From CAWJNF01 sp963844235 (GTDB lineage: Bacteria; Actinomycetota; Thermoleophilia; Gaiellales; Gaiellaceae), in contig CAWJNF010000008.1 of assembly GCA_963844235.1 (NCBI GenBank), positions 310,001 to 374,000 on the forward strand: DNA of 64,000 nt. The letters are read 5' to 3'. The notes under the pieces are model-generated. The model searched no databases. It was not told where the DNA came from and saw only the letters and a list, made by a program, of their open reading frames with translations. A program made the position numbers and the translations under genes. The number at the start of each line of letters is the position of its first letter. Position 1 is the first letter of the stretch. Below are positions 9,007-18,282 of this stretch, in pieces.

Positions 9007-10587
9007 TTGGCACCTGGTCGGCCCAGTAGCATCGCGTCGGTGTCGACGTCGGCGGGGGCCGGGTGCGACCACGGCTTGTCGTGGGCGGCCAAGCTCGTCC
9101 GAATCGCGACGGCGCTCGCTGGTTCACTTGCGTTGGCGGCCTGGGCGATACTCGCGATCGTCCATGCAGACGATCGCTACCTGGTCAACCACGTCTCGGG
9201 CGCGTGGATGGCGCTCGCGCAGTACGCAAATGACGGTCTCCTCTACCCGCCGCTCTATGACGGGGAAAGCTTTGGCGGTACTCGACAGATGCCGTTTCAG
9301 ATCCTCGCGCATGCGGGGTTGGCCCGTGTCAGCGGCGAGTATCTGGTCTCGGGCAAGGTCTTCGGGTACGCCGTCACGCTGGCGCTCGTCGCGATTGTTG
9401 CCCTGATCCTGCGCCGGCGCTTCGGCGTCCCCTGGTGGCTGACGATCGCTGTCGTCGGCTCGATCGTGGTCGCGAACGTCGGGCTTTACGGCACCCTCTC
9501 GATTCGAGGCCATGCGCTGCCGATCGTTCTGCAGCTGGTCGCGCTCGCTGTGGTCACGCCCGATCCGACCCAGCGCCGGGCAGCGGCGGCGGGGCTGGTG
9601 TGCGCGGCCGCGGTGCTGACGAAGACGACCGCGCTTTGGGCGCCGCTGGCAATCACCGTCTGGCTCGTCCACCGGAATCGCCGCTTGACCGGGGTGTTCC
9701 TGGCCACGTGCCTCGGTGCGCTCATCGTCGGTCTCGCCGTGACCGAGGTCGCGACCGATGGGCGGTTCAGCGACAACCTGCTGGGTCTCTCGGCGTCCGC
9801 GTTTCCGGGTATCGGCTCGGCGCTGTATGACACGCAGGAAGAGCTATTCGCGTCGTTCGCTGGCAGCGCGACGTTCGTGCTGTTCCCGATCGCGGCAGCC
9901 GCGTGGATCGTCTCGGTTCGGCGTCGAGCGGCTGACGCCTATGACCACGCCTGGGTATTGTCGCTCGCGCTCACGCTCGTCATCCTCGCCGACATCGGAG
10001 CCGGAGCGCGACACGCGTTCGACCTCCAGGTCATCACCGCTCTCGTAGCCGCGCGCGCCTGGAAGCGCTACGGCACGAGTGGCGCAGGCGCAACGATCGT
10101 CTGGCTCGCTGTTCCGCTGGCGGTCGTCTGGGGAATCGGCGCCTCCTTCTCCGCTGGTGTATGGGACGACACCCGGGACGCGTTTCGCGGCGCACTCGGT
10201 CGTGGCGGCGGGGGCTATTCGGCGGAGCCGCTCGAGGGAATCGTGCAGCCCGGGGATGCGGTGGTCTCGGAGGATCCGTCGGTGCCCGTGGCACTCGGAC
10301 AGCATCCCGTCGTGCTAGACCCGTTCACCCTGCATCGCATCGTTCGAGACCATCCGCAGTGGGAGGCGGAGCTCGTCGATCGCATCGACAACCACGACTT
10401 CGACCGGGTGATCCTCTTTGCTCGCGGCGGCGCCCTAACCGTCGACGTCGACGATCCGACCTGGCGCACGATCCACTTCAGCAGGCCGATCGTCGACGCA
10501 ATCGCGAGGAGCTACCGCCCCGAACGCATCGTGGGGCCCTACCTACTGCTCGTCCCGCTGTTAGAACCGGCTGAGCGCTCGGAGTGA
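9007..10587 (+). CDS. Multi-pass membrane protein, glycosyltransferase (GT-C/ArnT-like) type
   Basis: This is the longest clean gene in the left half of the island, 526 residues from a TTG at 9007; a GTG at 9040 is an alternative. After an N-terminal membrane segment near residues 30-50 comes an extracytoplasmic stretch with 'NDGLLYPPLYDGESFGGTR', then about ten hydrophobic helices to roughly residue 400. A soluble C-terminal domain of about 120 residues ends with 'YLLLVPLLEP'. This arrangement, with early acidic residues in the first large loop, resembles GT-C fold transferases that take sugars from lipid carriers, but I see no decisive motif. No sugar-lipid biosynthesis gene is adjacent. 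Membrane location is secure and enzymatic role is inferred. Confidence 0.65.
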   Translation: MAPGRPSSIASVSTSAGAGCDHGLSWAAKLVRIATALAGSLALAAWAILAIVHADDRYLVNHVSGAWMALAQYANDGLLYPPLYDGESFGGTRQMPFQILAHAGLARVSGEYLVSGKVFGYAVTLALVAIVALILRRRFGVPWWLTIAVVGSIVVANVGLYGTLSIRGHALPIVLQLVALAVVTPDPTQRRAAAAGLVCAAAVLTKTTALWAPLAITVWLVHRNRRLTGVFLATCLGALIVGLAVTEVATDGRFSDNLLGLSASAFPGIGSALYDTQEELFASFAGSATFVLFPIAAAAWIVSVRRRAADAYDHAWVLSLALTLVILADIGAGARHAFDLQVITALVAARAWKRYGTSGAGATIVWLAVPLAVVWGIGASFSAGVWDDTRDAFRGALGRGGGGYSAEPLEGIVQPGDAVVSEDPSVPVALGQHPVVLDPFTLHRIVRDHPQWEAELVDRIDNHDFDRVILFARGGALTVDVDDPTWRTIHFSRPIVDAIARSYRPERIVGPYLLLVPLLEPAERSE

Positions 10588-10654
10588 TCCGTCTCACGCC
10601 CCTACACACGCGGGAATTTCACGGTCGTCAGCCTCTTGTGCGACCATTCGCTAA

Positions 10655-11909
10655 GCAGCCCGGCGCACGAAGCTCGGGCCGAAGTACCCGAACGTCTTCT
10701 TCCGCGAGGTGGTCGAGCCTGGCCGTCGGAAGCTGGTGAGGACGTACGAGGTCGGCTACCGCGACTCGCTCGGGAAGCAGCGGTGGAAGTCCACCGGCCC
10801 GAAGCTCGATGACGCGCTCGACTTCCGCGACTCGGTGCTGGGGCGCAGGAGGAAGGGCGAGCGGGTCGAGACGACGAACGCGACGCTGGCGGAGGTCGCG
10901 GAGGCGTGGCTCGTCTCGCAGTCGAGCTTGCTGCCTGTGACGCGGGAGCGTACGAGCGGATGCTGCGGGTGCATCTACTGCCGAGGCTCGGGAGGCGGAA
11001 GGTCGCGGTCACGGAGGAGGATGCGGCTCGTCTGGTCGTTGATCTGCGCGAGGGGCGGGGGCCGGACGGGGAGCGCCGTAGGCCGTTGGCGGCCTGGTCG
11101 GTGAGGAGCGCACTTGTGGTGCTCTCGCGGGTGATGAGCTACGCGGCGATGCGGGGGATGGTCGCGAGCAACCCGGTCAGCAAGTTGGAGCGGGGGGAGC
11201 GCCCGTCGGTTGGCGAGCGGGAGAAGCGGATCCTGGAGGGGGACGAGATCGAGAGGCTGATCGGGGCGGCGAGGGCGGGTTATCGGGCGGTGCATCGCGG
11301 CGGCGGTGTTCACGGGCCTCCGTCAGGGCGAGCTTCTCGGCCTGCGGTGGGTGGACGTGGACTCGAGGCGGGCCTCGTCCACGTGCGCGGCCAGCTTGAC
11401 CGGAGCCGGAAGCTCGTGACCGGGAAGACGGCGGCGTCGAGGCGCGAGGTGGTGCTGATGCCCGCGCTGGCGAGGATCCTGCGGGAGCACAAGGCGGCGT
11501 CGCGGTTCTCGCTCCCGAGCGACTTCGTGTTCGCGACGGAGGTGGGCACGCCGCCGTCCTACCGGAACGTCGTCCGGCGCGGCTTCGAGCCGGCGGCGGA
11601 CAGGGCGGGCCTGAACGGGGGGGTCGGCCGAAGCTCCGTTGGCATGACCTGCGGCACTGCTTCGCGAGCATGCTGGTCGCCGAGGGGCTCGACGTGGTGT
11701 ACGTGTCGCGTCAGCTCGGCCACGCCGATCCGGCGATCACGCTGCGGGTGTACGCGAAGCTGTTCGATCGTCAGCGTCACGCTGACACGGCGAGGGCGGC
11801 GCTGGAGGCTCGCTATGGAGGCGTCCTGGAAGCGGTGACGCTGTCCGAGGAGTCCCCGCCGGTTTCCGAGCAGGTCGGGAACGTCTTAGCCATGCGCTCT
11901 CGGGCCTAG
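10655..11909 (+). pseudogene. Tyrosine-type site-specific recombinase (integrase), frameshifted
   Basis: The pieces add up to a nearly full integrase of about 400 residues. The N-terminal part reads 'LVRTYEVGYRDSLGKQRWKS', followed by the SAM-like core-binding domain ('YERMLRVHLLPRLGRRKVA', 'SNPVSKLERGERP'). The catalytic domain shows 'GLRQGELLGLRW' (Arg I), 'WHDLRHCFASML' (His-x-x-Arg), 'QLGHADPAITL' (Gly-His) and 'RVYAKLFDRQ' with the nucleophilic Tyr. These sit in several frames, switching near 10950, 11290, 11390 and 11610. No ATG, GTG or TTG precedes 10709 after the stop at 10652, so the start may also be lost. All catalytic residues survive, so this is the least decayed integrase here. 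Confidence 0.82.
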
Positions 11910-11932
11910 CGAGCTAAGGGAGAGGCCGGGGC

Positions 11933-12553
11933 TTGAGCACGCACGGATCTAGAACGGTCGCCGACCAACTGCCGCCGAGCCCCGCCGATTTCGGGCTGCC
12001 GACCGAAGACAACGGCTCCCACGAGGATCCTATGCTCGGACAGCAGGTCATCGCCACGACGCACTACGAGCACAACTTCGATGCACTGCGCGCGGGGTGC
12101 ATGCCCGCGCCGCCGAGGAGGGGCATGGCCACGGACGAGGGGCGCTTGACCACTGAGCAGCGGGCGCGTACTCGCTCTGATCGAGAGTTTGCCGTGGGGC
12201 GACATCGATGGTCACCTGGTCGATATGGAGCGGGCGCTGCGAGTCGCAATGGACGCGACGGTGGTTGACTTAGAGCTGTGGGAGCGGGAGGGGAGGCCCG
12301 GTTCGTCGATGAGTTCAGCGTGTCCGTTGATCAGCTCGACGCGATGACTGACCAGTGGAAGCTCGCGTTGGTAGCGCGTCTCTTGCGAACCGTGGCCATA
12401 ATGTACGGCGTCTCGACGGACTACGTTGCCGACCAGCCCAACGTCGGGCAGGAAGCCACCGGCACCCCGGCGGCTCTTCTCCGCGGCTTGAATGACATCG
12501 TTTGCTTGCCGACCCTCGGCACGACCACCGGGCTCGGTACAGATGAGGCGTGA
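11933..12553 (+). pseudogene. Unknown protein split by a frameshift
   Basis: A 111-residue frame from 11933 and a 91-residue frame from 12278 appear to be parts of one gene. Between them a third frame gives protein-like 'WGDIDGHLVDMERALRVAMD', 'VVDLELWEREGRPG'. The second part reads 'FVDEFSVSVDQLDAMTDQW', 'ARLLRTVAIMYGVSTDYVA', the latter resembling the end of an HTH-type phage regulator. The gene follows the integrase by about 25 bases on the same strand. Function unknown. Confidence 0.35.
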
Positions 12554-12597
12554 GCAGTGGAACCGTCGTTCCGGGCTGAGCGCGACGAGGCGAGCGG

Positions 12598-13056
12598 GTG
12601 AGGCGGTCGCCGGAGCGGCGGAGGGCTGACCGGGCGGCCGATGTCGATAGGCATGGGAGACCGTTGCCGCGAACGGTGGAGCGGAAGTTCGGCCCGGAGG
12701 CGTCGAGGCTTCGATCGGCGGAGCTCGACCCGCACGGGCTGACGGGTGTTGGCGTGCTGCTTCGCCGCGTTGCCGGCGCGGTGGCGGGAGGCCGGCTTGT
12801 CGCGGACGACGAGCGGGCACAGGCGATGCGGGCGGAGTTCGAGGGTGCGGCCGCCCGGGTCGAGGCTGCGGCCGAGAGTTCGCGCTCGGGAGGCGCTCGC
12901 GAGAGGCTCGGGGTCGAGCTCGTCCGCCCGGGAGGGGGGATGAGATCCGGCCCCCGACAAACGTGCCTAGCTCGAGCGTCGGGCCCGGCGGGCGAGTGCT
13001 GCTTGTGCCTCGTTGAACAGCCGCCTCGAGACGATCGCCGGGTGCGCCTTCTTTGA
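12598..13056 (+). CDS. Doubtful reading frame with a plausible helical centre
   Basis: The frame is 152 codons long. Residues about 35-95 ('SAELDPHGLTGVGVLLRRVA', 'AQAMRAEFEGAAARVEAAAE') look like a real helical protein. The ends are Arg/Pro-rich and overlap the serine-recombinase fragment on the other strand, so only part may be genuine. Confidence 0.2.
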   Translation: MRRSPERRRADRAADVDRHGRPLPRTVERKFGPEASRLRSAELDPHGLTGVGVLLRRVAGAVAGGRLVADDERAQAMRAEFEGAAARVEAAAESSRSGGARERLGVELVRPGGGMRSGPRQTCLARASGPAGECCLCLVEQPPRDDRRVRLL

Positions 13057-13140
13057 CGCCGTGGCGCTCGCCGCAGTAGGCCGCGTTTGTCAGGATCAGG
13101 TGCACGCCGGCTCGGCTCCATAGCTTCCCGCGAGGCGTGG
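12967..13140 (-). pseudogene. Large serine recombinase, fragment of the 'Recombinase' domain
   Basis: The minus strand reads 'GKLWSRAGVHLILTNAAYCG', then after a one-base shift 'AHPAIVSRRLFNEAQAALARR' to a stop at 12967. The spacing of 'IL-N-x-x-Y-x-G' and 'PAIVSxxLFxxAQxxL' is characteristic of the domain following the catalytic resolvase domain in large serine recombinases. The catalytic serine domain is absent because the AraC-type gene begins at 13137 on the other strand. It is a relic of a second class of mobile element. Confidence 0.65.
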
Positions 13141-14076
13141 ACGCGGTCGGCGGCCTGCTGGATGGACCGAGAGCCCGGGGAGCCTTCCTACTCCGCTCGC
13201 TGCTCCACCCGCCCTGGTCGATGCGAATCCAGGACGAGGCGCCGCTCTGTCTCGTCGCGCTCACGCGCGGCGTGGCCTGGCTCATGCCCGACGAGGGCAA
13301 CGCGCAACGGCTCCTGCCCGGGGACGTCGCGATCATGCGCGGGCCCGACCCCTACACGCTCGCCGACGACCCCGGCACAGACCCACAGGTCATCATCGTT
13401 CCAGGGCAGGAATGCAAGACGCCGGACGGCGAAGACGTGCCGCTGATGCAGTACATGGGCGTCCGCACCTGGGGCAACAGCCCCGAAGGCTCGACGGTGA
13501 TGCTCAACGGCACCTACGAGATGGAGCGTGAGGTCAGCCGGCGCCTGCTCGCCGCGCTGCCGCCGGTGCTGGTTCTGCCGGCCGACGCCTGGGAGTCACC
13601 GCTGCTCTCGCTGCTCGCCAGCGAGATCGTCAAAGACGACCCGGGCAGGAGGCCGTCCTCGACCGGCTGCTCGACCTGCTGCTAATCGCCGTCCTGCGCG
13701 CGTGGTTCGCCCGGCCAGACGCCGGGACCCCCGCCTGGTACCGCGCCTACAGCGATCCGGTGGTCGGCCTGGCTCTGCGCCTGATCCACAACGACCCCGC
13801 GAATCGATGGACCGTAGCAAGGCTGGCCGCCGAGAGCGGCGTCTCGCGCGCCGCGCTAGCCCGCCGCTTCACCGAGCTCGTAGGCGAGCCGCCGATGACC
13901 TTTCTCACCGAATGGCGACTTGCGCTCGCCGCCGACCTGTTAGTCGAGCCGCAGGCCACCATCGGATCGGTCGCCCACCAGGTCGGCTACAGCAGCCCCT
14001 TCGCCCCCAGCACCGCCTTCAACGTGTCCGCGGGGTCAGCCCCCAGCAGCACAAACTCGCCGCGACGGCGAACTGA
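13137..14076 (+). pseudogene. AraC-family transcriptional regulator with cupin sensor domain, frameshifted
   Basis: A GTG at 13137 begins MDAVGGLLDGPRARGAFLLR, a typical opening for AraC regulators with an N-terminal cupin_6 ligand-binding domain ('LLPGDVAIMRGPDPYTLADD'). One shift near 13650 leads to 'LLDLLLIAVLRAWFARPDAG' and then the double helix-turn-helix domain: 'WTVARLAAESGVSRAALARR', 'LVGEPPMTFLTEWRLALAAD', 'IGSVAHQVGYSSPFA'. Another shift near 14010 gives the conserved end 'RVRGVSPQQHK'. The full product would be about 310 residues, normal for the family. Such proteins regulate neighbouring oxidoreductase genes, but none is adjacent. Confidence 0.75.
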
Positions 14077-14132
14077 CGGCGGCGTTTCGGCCGCGCTCAC
14101 GGGGAGCGCACCGCGCGAAGGGCACGCGGCCG

Positions 14133-14207
14133 GAGTGGATACCCGGCCCGAGCCACGACCTGGAGGTCACCGAAGCCGAATCGCTCGGCGCTTTCCCCGA
14201 GGCGCGG
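14133..14207 (-). pseudogene. Third, short fragment of the duplicated small-protein family
   Basis: About 75 bases are closely similar to the middle of the genes at 3042-3338 and 14571-14864, including the 'GPGIHSGR' coding segment and the segment for 'ERFGF...'. The rest of the gene is missing on both sides. Confidence 0.6.
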
Positions 14208-14570
14208 TCGCAAGTCTCGCCGGCGCCACTAAAGGGCGTCCGACTCGGACGCGCCGTTGCCGTGTAGCGGTCGAGCGTACACGCGCTCATGGCCCGTCAC
14301 CCGACGGTCTGGTCACAAAGGCTCGGCTCTGCCGCGGGCTAGCGCGGCGTTCCTTAGCCAGGGAGACCGACAGGCCGTGACCAGGTTCCGGTTCGGCGAC
14401 GGGTGCTCCGGCGCGGTCTGTGTCAGCCGTCTCCGCACCGGCCCGGTTGTTGCTCAGCGCTCACTCGGACCGCCTCGAGCCTCTGCGGCGCTCCGTCAAT
14501 TACCCGTACTTGCACCATGGCAACCAATAAGAGGCTGCCGGGAGGACCAGTCGGTACTCAGACTGGCGGG

Positions 14571-14864
14571 TCAGGCAGCCCCGCCGCCCCGGGAATCGGT
14601 CTGCGACATCGCTTCCTCAGAGGTCGTCGGAGCCGAGCTCGGCGAGGCAGCCGGGGAGCGTCCCGCGAGCCACTCTTGGAAGCGCGGTGCGTCGACTCCC
14701 GAGAGGATCACTGTCGTGCGGCCCGAGTGGATACCCGGCCCGACAGCGACGACCTGGAGGTCAGCGAAGCCGAATCGCTCGGCGCTCTCCCCGACGCGCG
14801 GCGGCGGTCCGGCGTGCGGGTCGGAGAGGTCGCGGTAGATCAGGACGACGTAGTAGTTCGGCGT
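14571..14864 (-). pseudogene. Second copy of the duplicated small protein, start codon lost
   Basis: From the CCG codon at 14861-14859 to the stop at 14571 this encodes a protein closely similar to the gene at 3042-3338 (PNYYVVLIYRDLSDPHAG..., 'GPGIHSGRTTVILSGVDAPRF', 'EWLAGRSPAASP'). There are no internal stops and only conservative substitutions. Where the first copy has ATG GAG CCG, this one has TGA ACG CCG: the start is replaced by a stop followed by ACG. Either it is a recent pseudogene, or ACG initiates weakly. Retention of the whole reading frame suggests the loss is recent. Confidence 0.55.
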
Positions 14865-15248
14865 TCAGCGGCTCGGGGCGGGTCGAGTGCCCAGAGATTG
14901 CGTGGCCGCGGGCCGGCTTGCACGAGCGAGTGTTTGGGTCGGAGTGGTCAGACAGAGGGGTGGCAGCGCAGCCGTCCGAACCGTTTCCGAAGTCGCGCTC
15001 GGAGGCATGGTTCAGGCATGTCTGTACTTGAGCGGCTGAAGGAGAACGGCGGCAACGCCCAGGCCACGCCGGCGGTGCACGGCGATTGCAGCGAGCGCCG
15101 TGATGCTTCGGCGGCGCTCCGAGACCCTGAGAGTGCTAGCCGTGGGTCACTCCTCGAGGGTTGCGTGAGGTGTTCGGATACACGGCCGCCGCGCCAGTAC
15201 CTGCAGCACGTCACGGGACCGCGGGAGCCGGCTACCATCGTGGACGGC

Positions 15249-16029
15249 ATGGGATTTTTCGTGCGGCGAGTTCCTGTTGCCGTGTTCGTCGTCGGCGTTT
15301 GCTGCCTCGTTCTCTTGGCAGCTCCGGCCGCGTTCGGCCAGGATCCGGGCCCGGCGACGACCGTTCCCGCCGACCCCGGCGGCGGAGGTGCGAACCCGAG
15401 CCCCGACCCGGCGCCCGAGCCGGCCCCGCCCCCGGCCGCGCCGAGCTCGCCGCCTCCTGCGGCGCCAAGCCCGCCTCCGCCGCCGGCGGTTGTCACGCCC
15501 CCGCCTGCACCGCCGGTCGCGGCCGGTCCCAGCCCGGAAGAGATCGAGCGCCGGGAGGCCAGGCAGCGGGAGCGGGAGCGGCGACGCAGAGCGGAAGCGG
15601 AGCGCCGCCGCGAGCGGGCAATGCAGGAGATCCGTGCCGCGGTCGAACGCGAGGCCGGCCAGGGCTACGGCATTCCCGGCGGCTTCGTCTGGCCGCAAGT
15701 CGCGCCACAGCCTGAAGCGGCGCTGCGGGTCGCGTCGACGACCGCCGACGCCGAGCCTGCCGCGAGCCCTGCCGCGGAGGCGGTTGCCCCGGTCGCGAGG
15801 GTGGCTTTTGTCTCCTCGTCGGATTCGATGCTGAGGAGCGCCGGCCCGATCCTCATCGGTCTCCTCCTACTCTCCCTCCTGCTCGGAATCGCGGCGATTC
15901 CCTCGAGCAGCGTCTCGGGGCGGGCTTGCGTCTCTCGTCGACCAGCGGCGCCTCGAGATCGGCCTGATTGGGACAACGCTGCTCGCAGCCGCGATCATCG
16001 GCCTGCTGGTAGCACTCATAAGCCGCTGA
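15249..16029 (+). CDS. Proline-rich secreted/membrane protein with coiled coil (frameshift near its end)
   Basis: The ATG at 15249 begins a signal peptide (FFVRRVPVAVFVVGVCCLVL..., cleavage near AFG|Q, residue 30). Residues about 31-100 are Pro/Ala-rich, like a cell-wall-spanning linker. A highly charged segment follows ('EEIERREARQRERERRRRAE'), probably helical. Near residue 200 'GPILIGLLLLSLLLGIAAIP' is a transmembrane helix. At about 15915 the frame must shift by one base to give 'LEIGLIGTTLLAAAIIGLLV' and a natural stop at 16027-16029, which overlaps the next gene's ATG (TGATG). That overlap supports this ending. Function unknown; probably anchors or presents the neighbouring HYR protein. 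Confidence 0.6.
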
Positions 16030-17975
16030 TGCGACGCCGTCACCTCATCCTGCCCGTTCCCATGGTCGTCACCGCGCTGCTGCTCGCCGGCATCGCGATC
16101 GGTGGCGTCCCCACCGACACCGCCCCGCCGGTCGTGACGATCACGATCACGAGCGACCCGGTCGCGGACGGACATGGTGACGCGATCCTCACATACGACG
16201 TCTCCGCGATCGACAACACGGATCCCGCCCCCACGATCGACTGCGGCGCATCACCCCCATCTGGCAGCGAGGTACACGTCAACACCACGGTCACCATCAC
16301 CTGCACAGCCACGGACGGCGCCGGCAACGTGGGCAGCGACACGGAGACATTCACCGCCCAGGCGCCTCCAGACCACACGTCGCCGGTCGTGACGATCACG
16401 ATCACGAGCGACACATTCGCCGACGGACCCGGCGGCGCCATCCTCACCTACACGGTCTCCGCAATCGACGCCCTGGACCCTACCCCGACGATCGACTGCG
16501 GCACGTCCCCCGCTTCCGGCACCCAAGTCGCAGTCGGTGCCACCGTCACCATCAGCTGCACAGCCACAGACGAGTCCGGCAACGAAGGCAGCGACACGGA
16601 GACGTTCACCGCCCGGCCGCGTCCGGACACGACGCCGCCGGTCGTGACGATCACGATCACGAGCGACGGGATCGCTGACGGGCCGGGCGGCGCTATCCTG
16701 ACATACAGCGTCGCCGCAACCGACGACTCGGATCCCAGCCCGACGCTCGACTGCGGCGCATCACCCGCCTCGGGCACCACGGTCCTGGTTGGCACCACGG
16801 TCACCATCAGCTGCGACGCGACCGACGACGCCGGTAACACCGGCACCGACACGGAAGCGTTCACGGCGCAGGACGTCGGCGCCCCGGTCGTCACCGTGCC
16901 CGCGAGCAGGACGGTGGAGGCGAACGGGCCGGGTGGGGCGATCGTGAACTACGGGACAGCGACGGCCGTCGGTCTCGTTGACGGGCCGCTGCTGGCGGCC
17001 TGCTCCAAGCCGTCGGGCTCCGTCTTCCCGCTCGGTGTGACGGTGGTGACGTGCTCGGCCACCGACAGTGGCGGTCGCACGGGCAGCGCCTCCTTCACCG
17101 TGACCGTGGTGGACACGACAGCGCCGGTGCTCACGGTTCCGGCGGACATCTCGATCCAGTCGAGCTCGGCCGTCCCGGCGTCTCACTCCGCGATCCAGGA
17201 CTTCCTCGGCGGGGCGACTGCGAGCGACATCGTCGACCAGAGCGTGTCGATCAGCCACAACGCCCCGGCGAGCTTCCCGCTCGGGACGACCACGGTCGTC
17301 TTCAGGGCCGAGGACGACGCGGGCAACGCCACCGAGAAGAGCGCCGTCGTGACCGTCACGACCCAGCCCACCGCGCCGCCCACGTCGACGGACACGACTC
17401 CTCCGGACAACGTCCGCGCCGTCAAAGCGATCGCGGGCAACCTGTCCGTCGCGATCAGATGGCGCGCGCCACAGGCGCAGGACTTCCACCACGTCACCAT
17501 CACCCGGTCACCCGGGCTGAAGGGCGCGCCGCAGACCGTCGTATACAGCGGCAAGAAAAAGACATTCCTCGCCCGTGGCCTCCAGGACGGTGTCGAGTAC
17601 CGGTTCGTGATCGTCGCCCACGACGAGGCTGGCAACCGCGCTGCGGGCGTCGCGGTCGTCGTGTTCGCCGAGCGGCAGAACCTGGTCGTCCCGGTCAACG
17701 GCGCCACCATCGACGCCCCGAGGCGCTTCGCCTGGAGGCCGGTCCAGGGTGCCGACTACTACAACGCCCAGTTCTGGCACAACGGCAAGAAGCTCTCCGC
17801 CTGGCCTGTCAAGCCCAGCATCATGCTGCAGCGGAGCTGGCGCTTCGAGGGCAAGCGGCACAGATTGGCTCCCGGCACCTGGCAGATCTTCGTCTGGCCC
17901 GGCTTCGGGAAGAAGGCCCAGGCCGACTACGGCGAGCTCCATGTCGAGGCGACCTTCGTCGTCAGAAGAGGATGA
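16029..17975 (+). CDS. HYR/fibronectin type III repeat surface protein
   Basis: The ATG at 16029 overlaps the upstream stop, so the two genes are translationally coupled. The 648-residue product has an N-terminal hydrophobic segment (residues 9-25), then three tandem HYR-like repeats of exactly 85 residues, each opening 'PPVVTITITSD' and closing 'GSDTETFTA' or similar. Two more diverged HYR modules follow ('VVTVPASRTVEANGPGG', 'VLTVPADISIQSSSAVP'), then a fibronectin type III domain ('TTPPDNVRAVKAIAGNL', 'YRFVIVAHDEAGN') and a C-terminal beta-rich domain ending 'ATFVVRRG'. HYR and FN3 are adhesion and spacer folds. There is no sortase signal. The repeats contain paired cysteines, likely disulfides. 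Confidence 0.85.
   Translation: MRRRHLILPVPMVVTALLLAGIAIGGVPTDTAPPVVTITITSDPVADGHGDAILTYDVSAIDNTDPAPTIDCGASPPSGSEVHVNTTVTITCTATDGAGNVGSDTETFTAQAPPDHTSPVVTITITSDTFADGPGGAILTYTVSAIDALDPTPTIDCGTSPASGTQVAVGATVTISCTATDESGNEGSDTETFTARPRPDTTPPVVTITITSDGIADGPGGAILTYSVAATDDSDPSPTLDCGASPASGTTVLVGTTVTISCDATDDAGNTGTDTEAFTAQDVGAPVVTVPASRTVEANGPGGAIVNYGTATAVGLVDGPLLAACSKPSGSVFPLGVTVVTCSATDSGGRTGSASFTVTVVDTTAPVLTVPADISIQSSSAVPASHSAIQDFLGGATASDIVDQSVSISHNAPASFPLGTTTVVFRAEDDAGNATEKSAVVTVTTQPTAPPTSTDTTPPDNVRAVKAIAGNLSVAIRWRAPQAQDFHHVTITRSPGLKGAPQTVVYSGKKKTFLARGLQDGVEYRFVIVAHDEAGNRAAGVAVVVFAERQNLVVPVNGATIDAPRRFAWRPVQGADYYNAQFWHNGKKLSAWPVKPSIMLQRSWRFEGKRHRLAPGTWQIFVWPGFGKKAQADYGELHVEATFVVRRG
16131..16895 (+). 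repeat. Three in-frame tandem repeats of 255 bp
   Basis: The string GTCGTGACGATCACGATCAC begins at 16131, 16386 and 16641, exactly 255 bases (85 codons) apart. The repeats are part of the HYR protein and could expand or contract by recombination. Confidence 0.85.
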
Positions 17976-18139
17976 GCCACAGCGAGCGCCCGACGTCCTC
18001 GTCGTCGGGTCGGACGAGGGGGCGAAAAGGGGCCGGGAAACGTCGGTCGCGCCGACCGCAGGGAGGCCGCTCTGACCTAGGCGAGTTGCGGGAAGCCCTC
18101 GCAAGGCACATTGGCCGCCGCACACGGCCGGCTGCTGCC

Positions 18140-18282
18140 CTTGTCGCCGACTACCGTGCCGCCTACGCCTCGGCGATGGCCGTGATCGAGCGCGACCTGG
18201 ACTCGCTCGTCTGCCACCTGCGCTTCCCCGCCGAGCACCGCAAGCGGATCCGCAGCACGAAACTCCTGGAGCGCAGCTGGCC
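18140..18282 (+). pseudogene. IS256/mutator-type transposase, C-terminal fragment
   Basis: One frame reads 'ADYRAAYASAMAVIERDLDS' then 'LVCHLRFPAEHRKRIRSTKL' and 'LERSW'. The 'HLRFPxEHxKRIRxTxLLER' block is a signature of IS256-family transposases near the third catalytic acidic residue. The expected following 'FGExRRRTKVI' is lost by frameshift and the DDE-type catalytic core upstream is absent. No terminal inverted repeats could be defined. Confidence 0.75.

Noticed and set aside
10655..11909. Programmed ribosomal frameshifting in the integrase
   Set aside because: Four or more shifts in different places and no slippery sequence pattern; decay or sequencing error is simpler.
14403..16028. 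The HYR frame extending upstream to 14403 as one 1190-residue protein
   Set aside because: The upstream part reads through the antisense of a duplicated small gene and through the coupled membrane-protein gene; signal-like starts at 15249 and 16029 define two genes.
16131..16895. Possible CRISPR-like array
   Set aside because: The repeats are long (255 bp), in frame and without spacers; they encode HYR modules.
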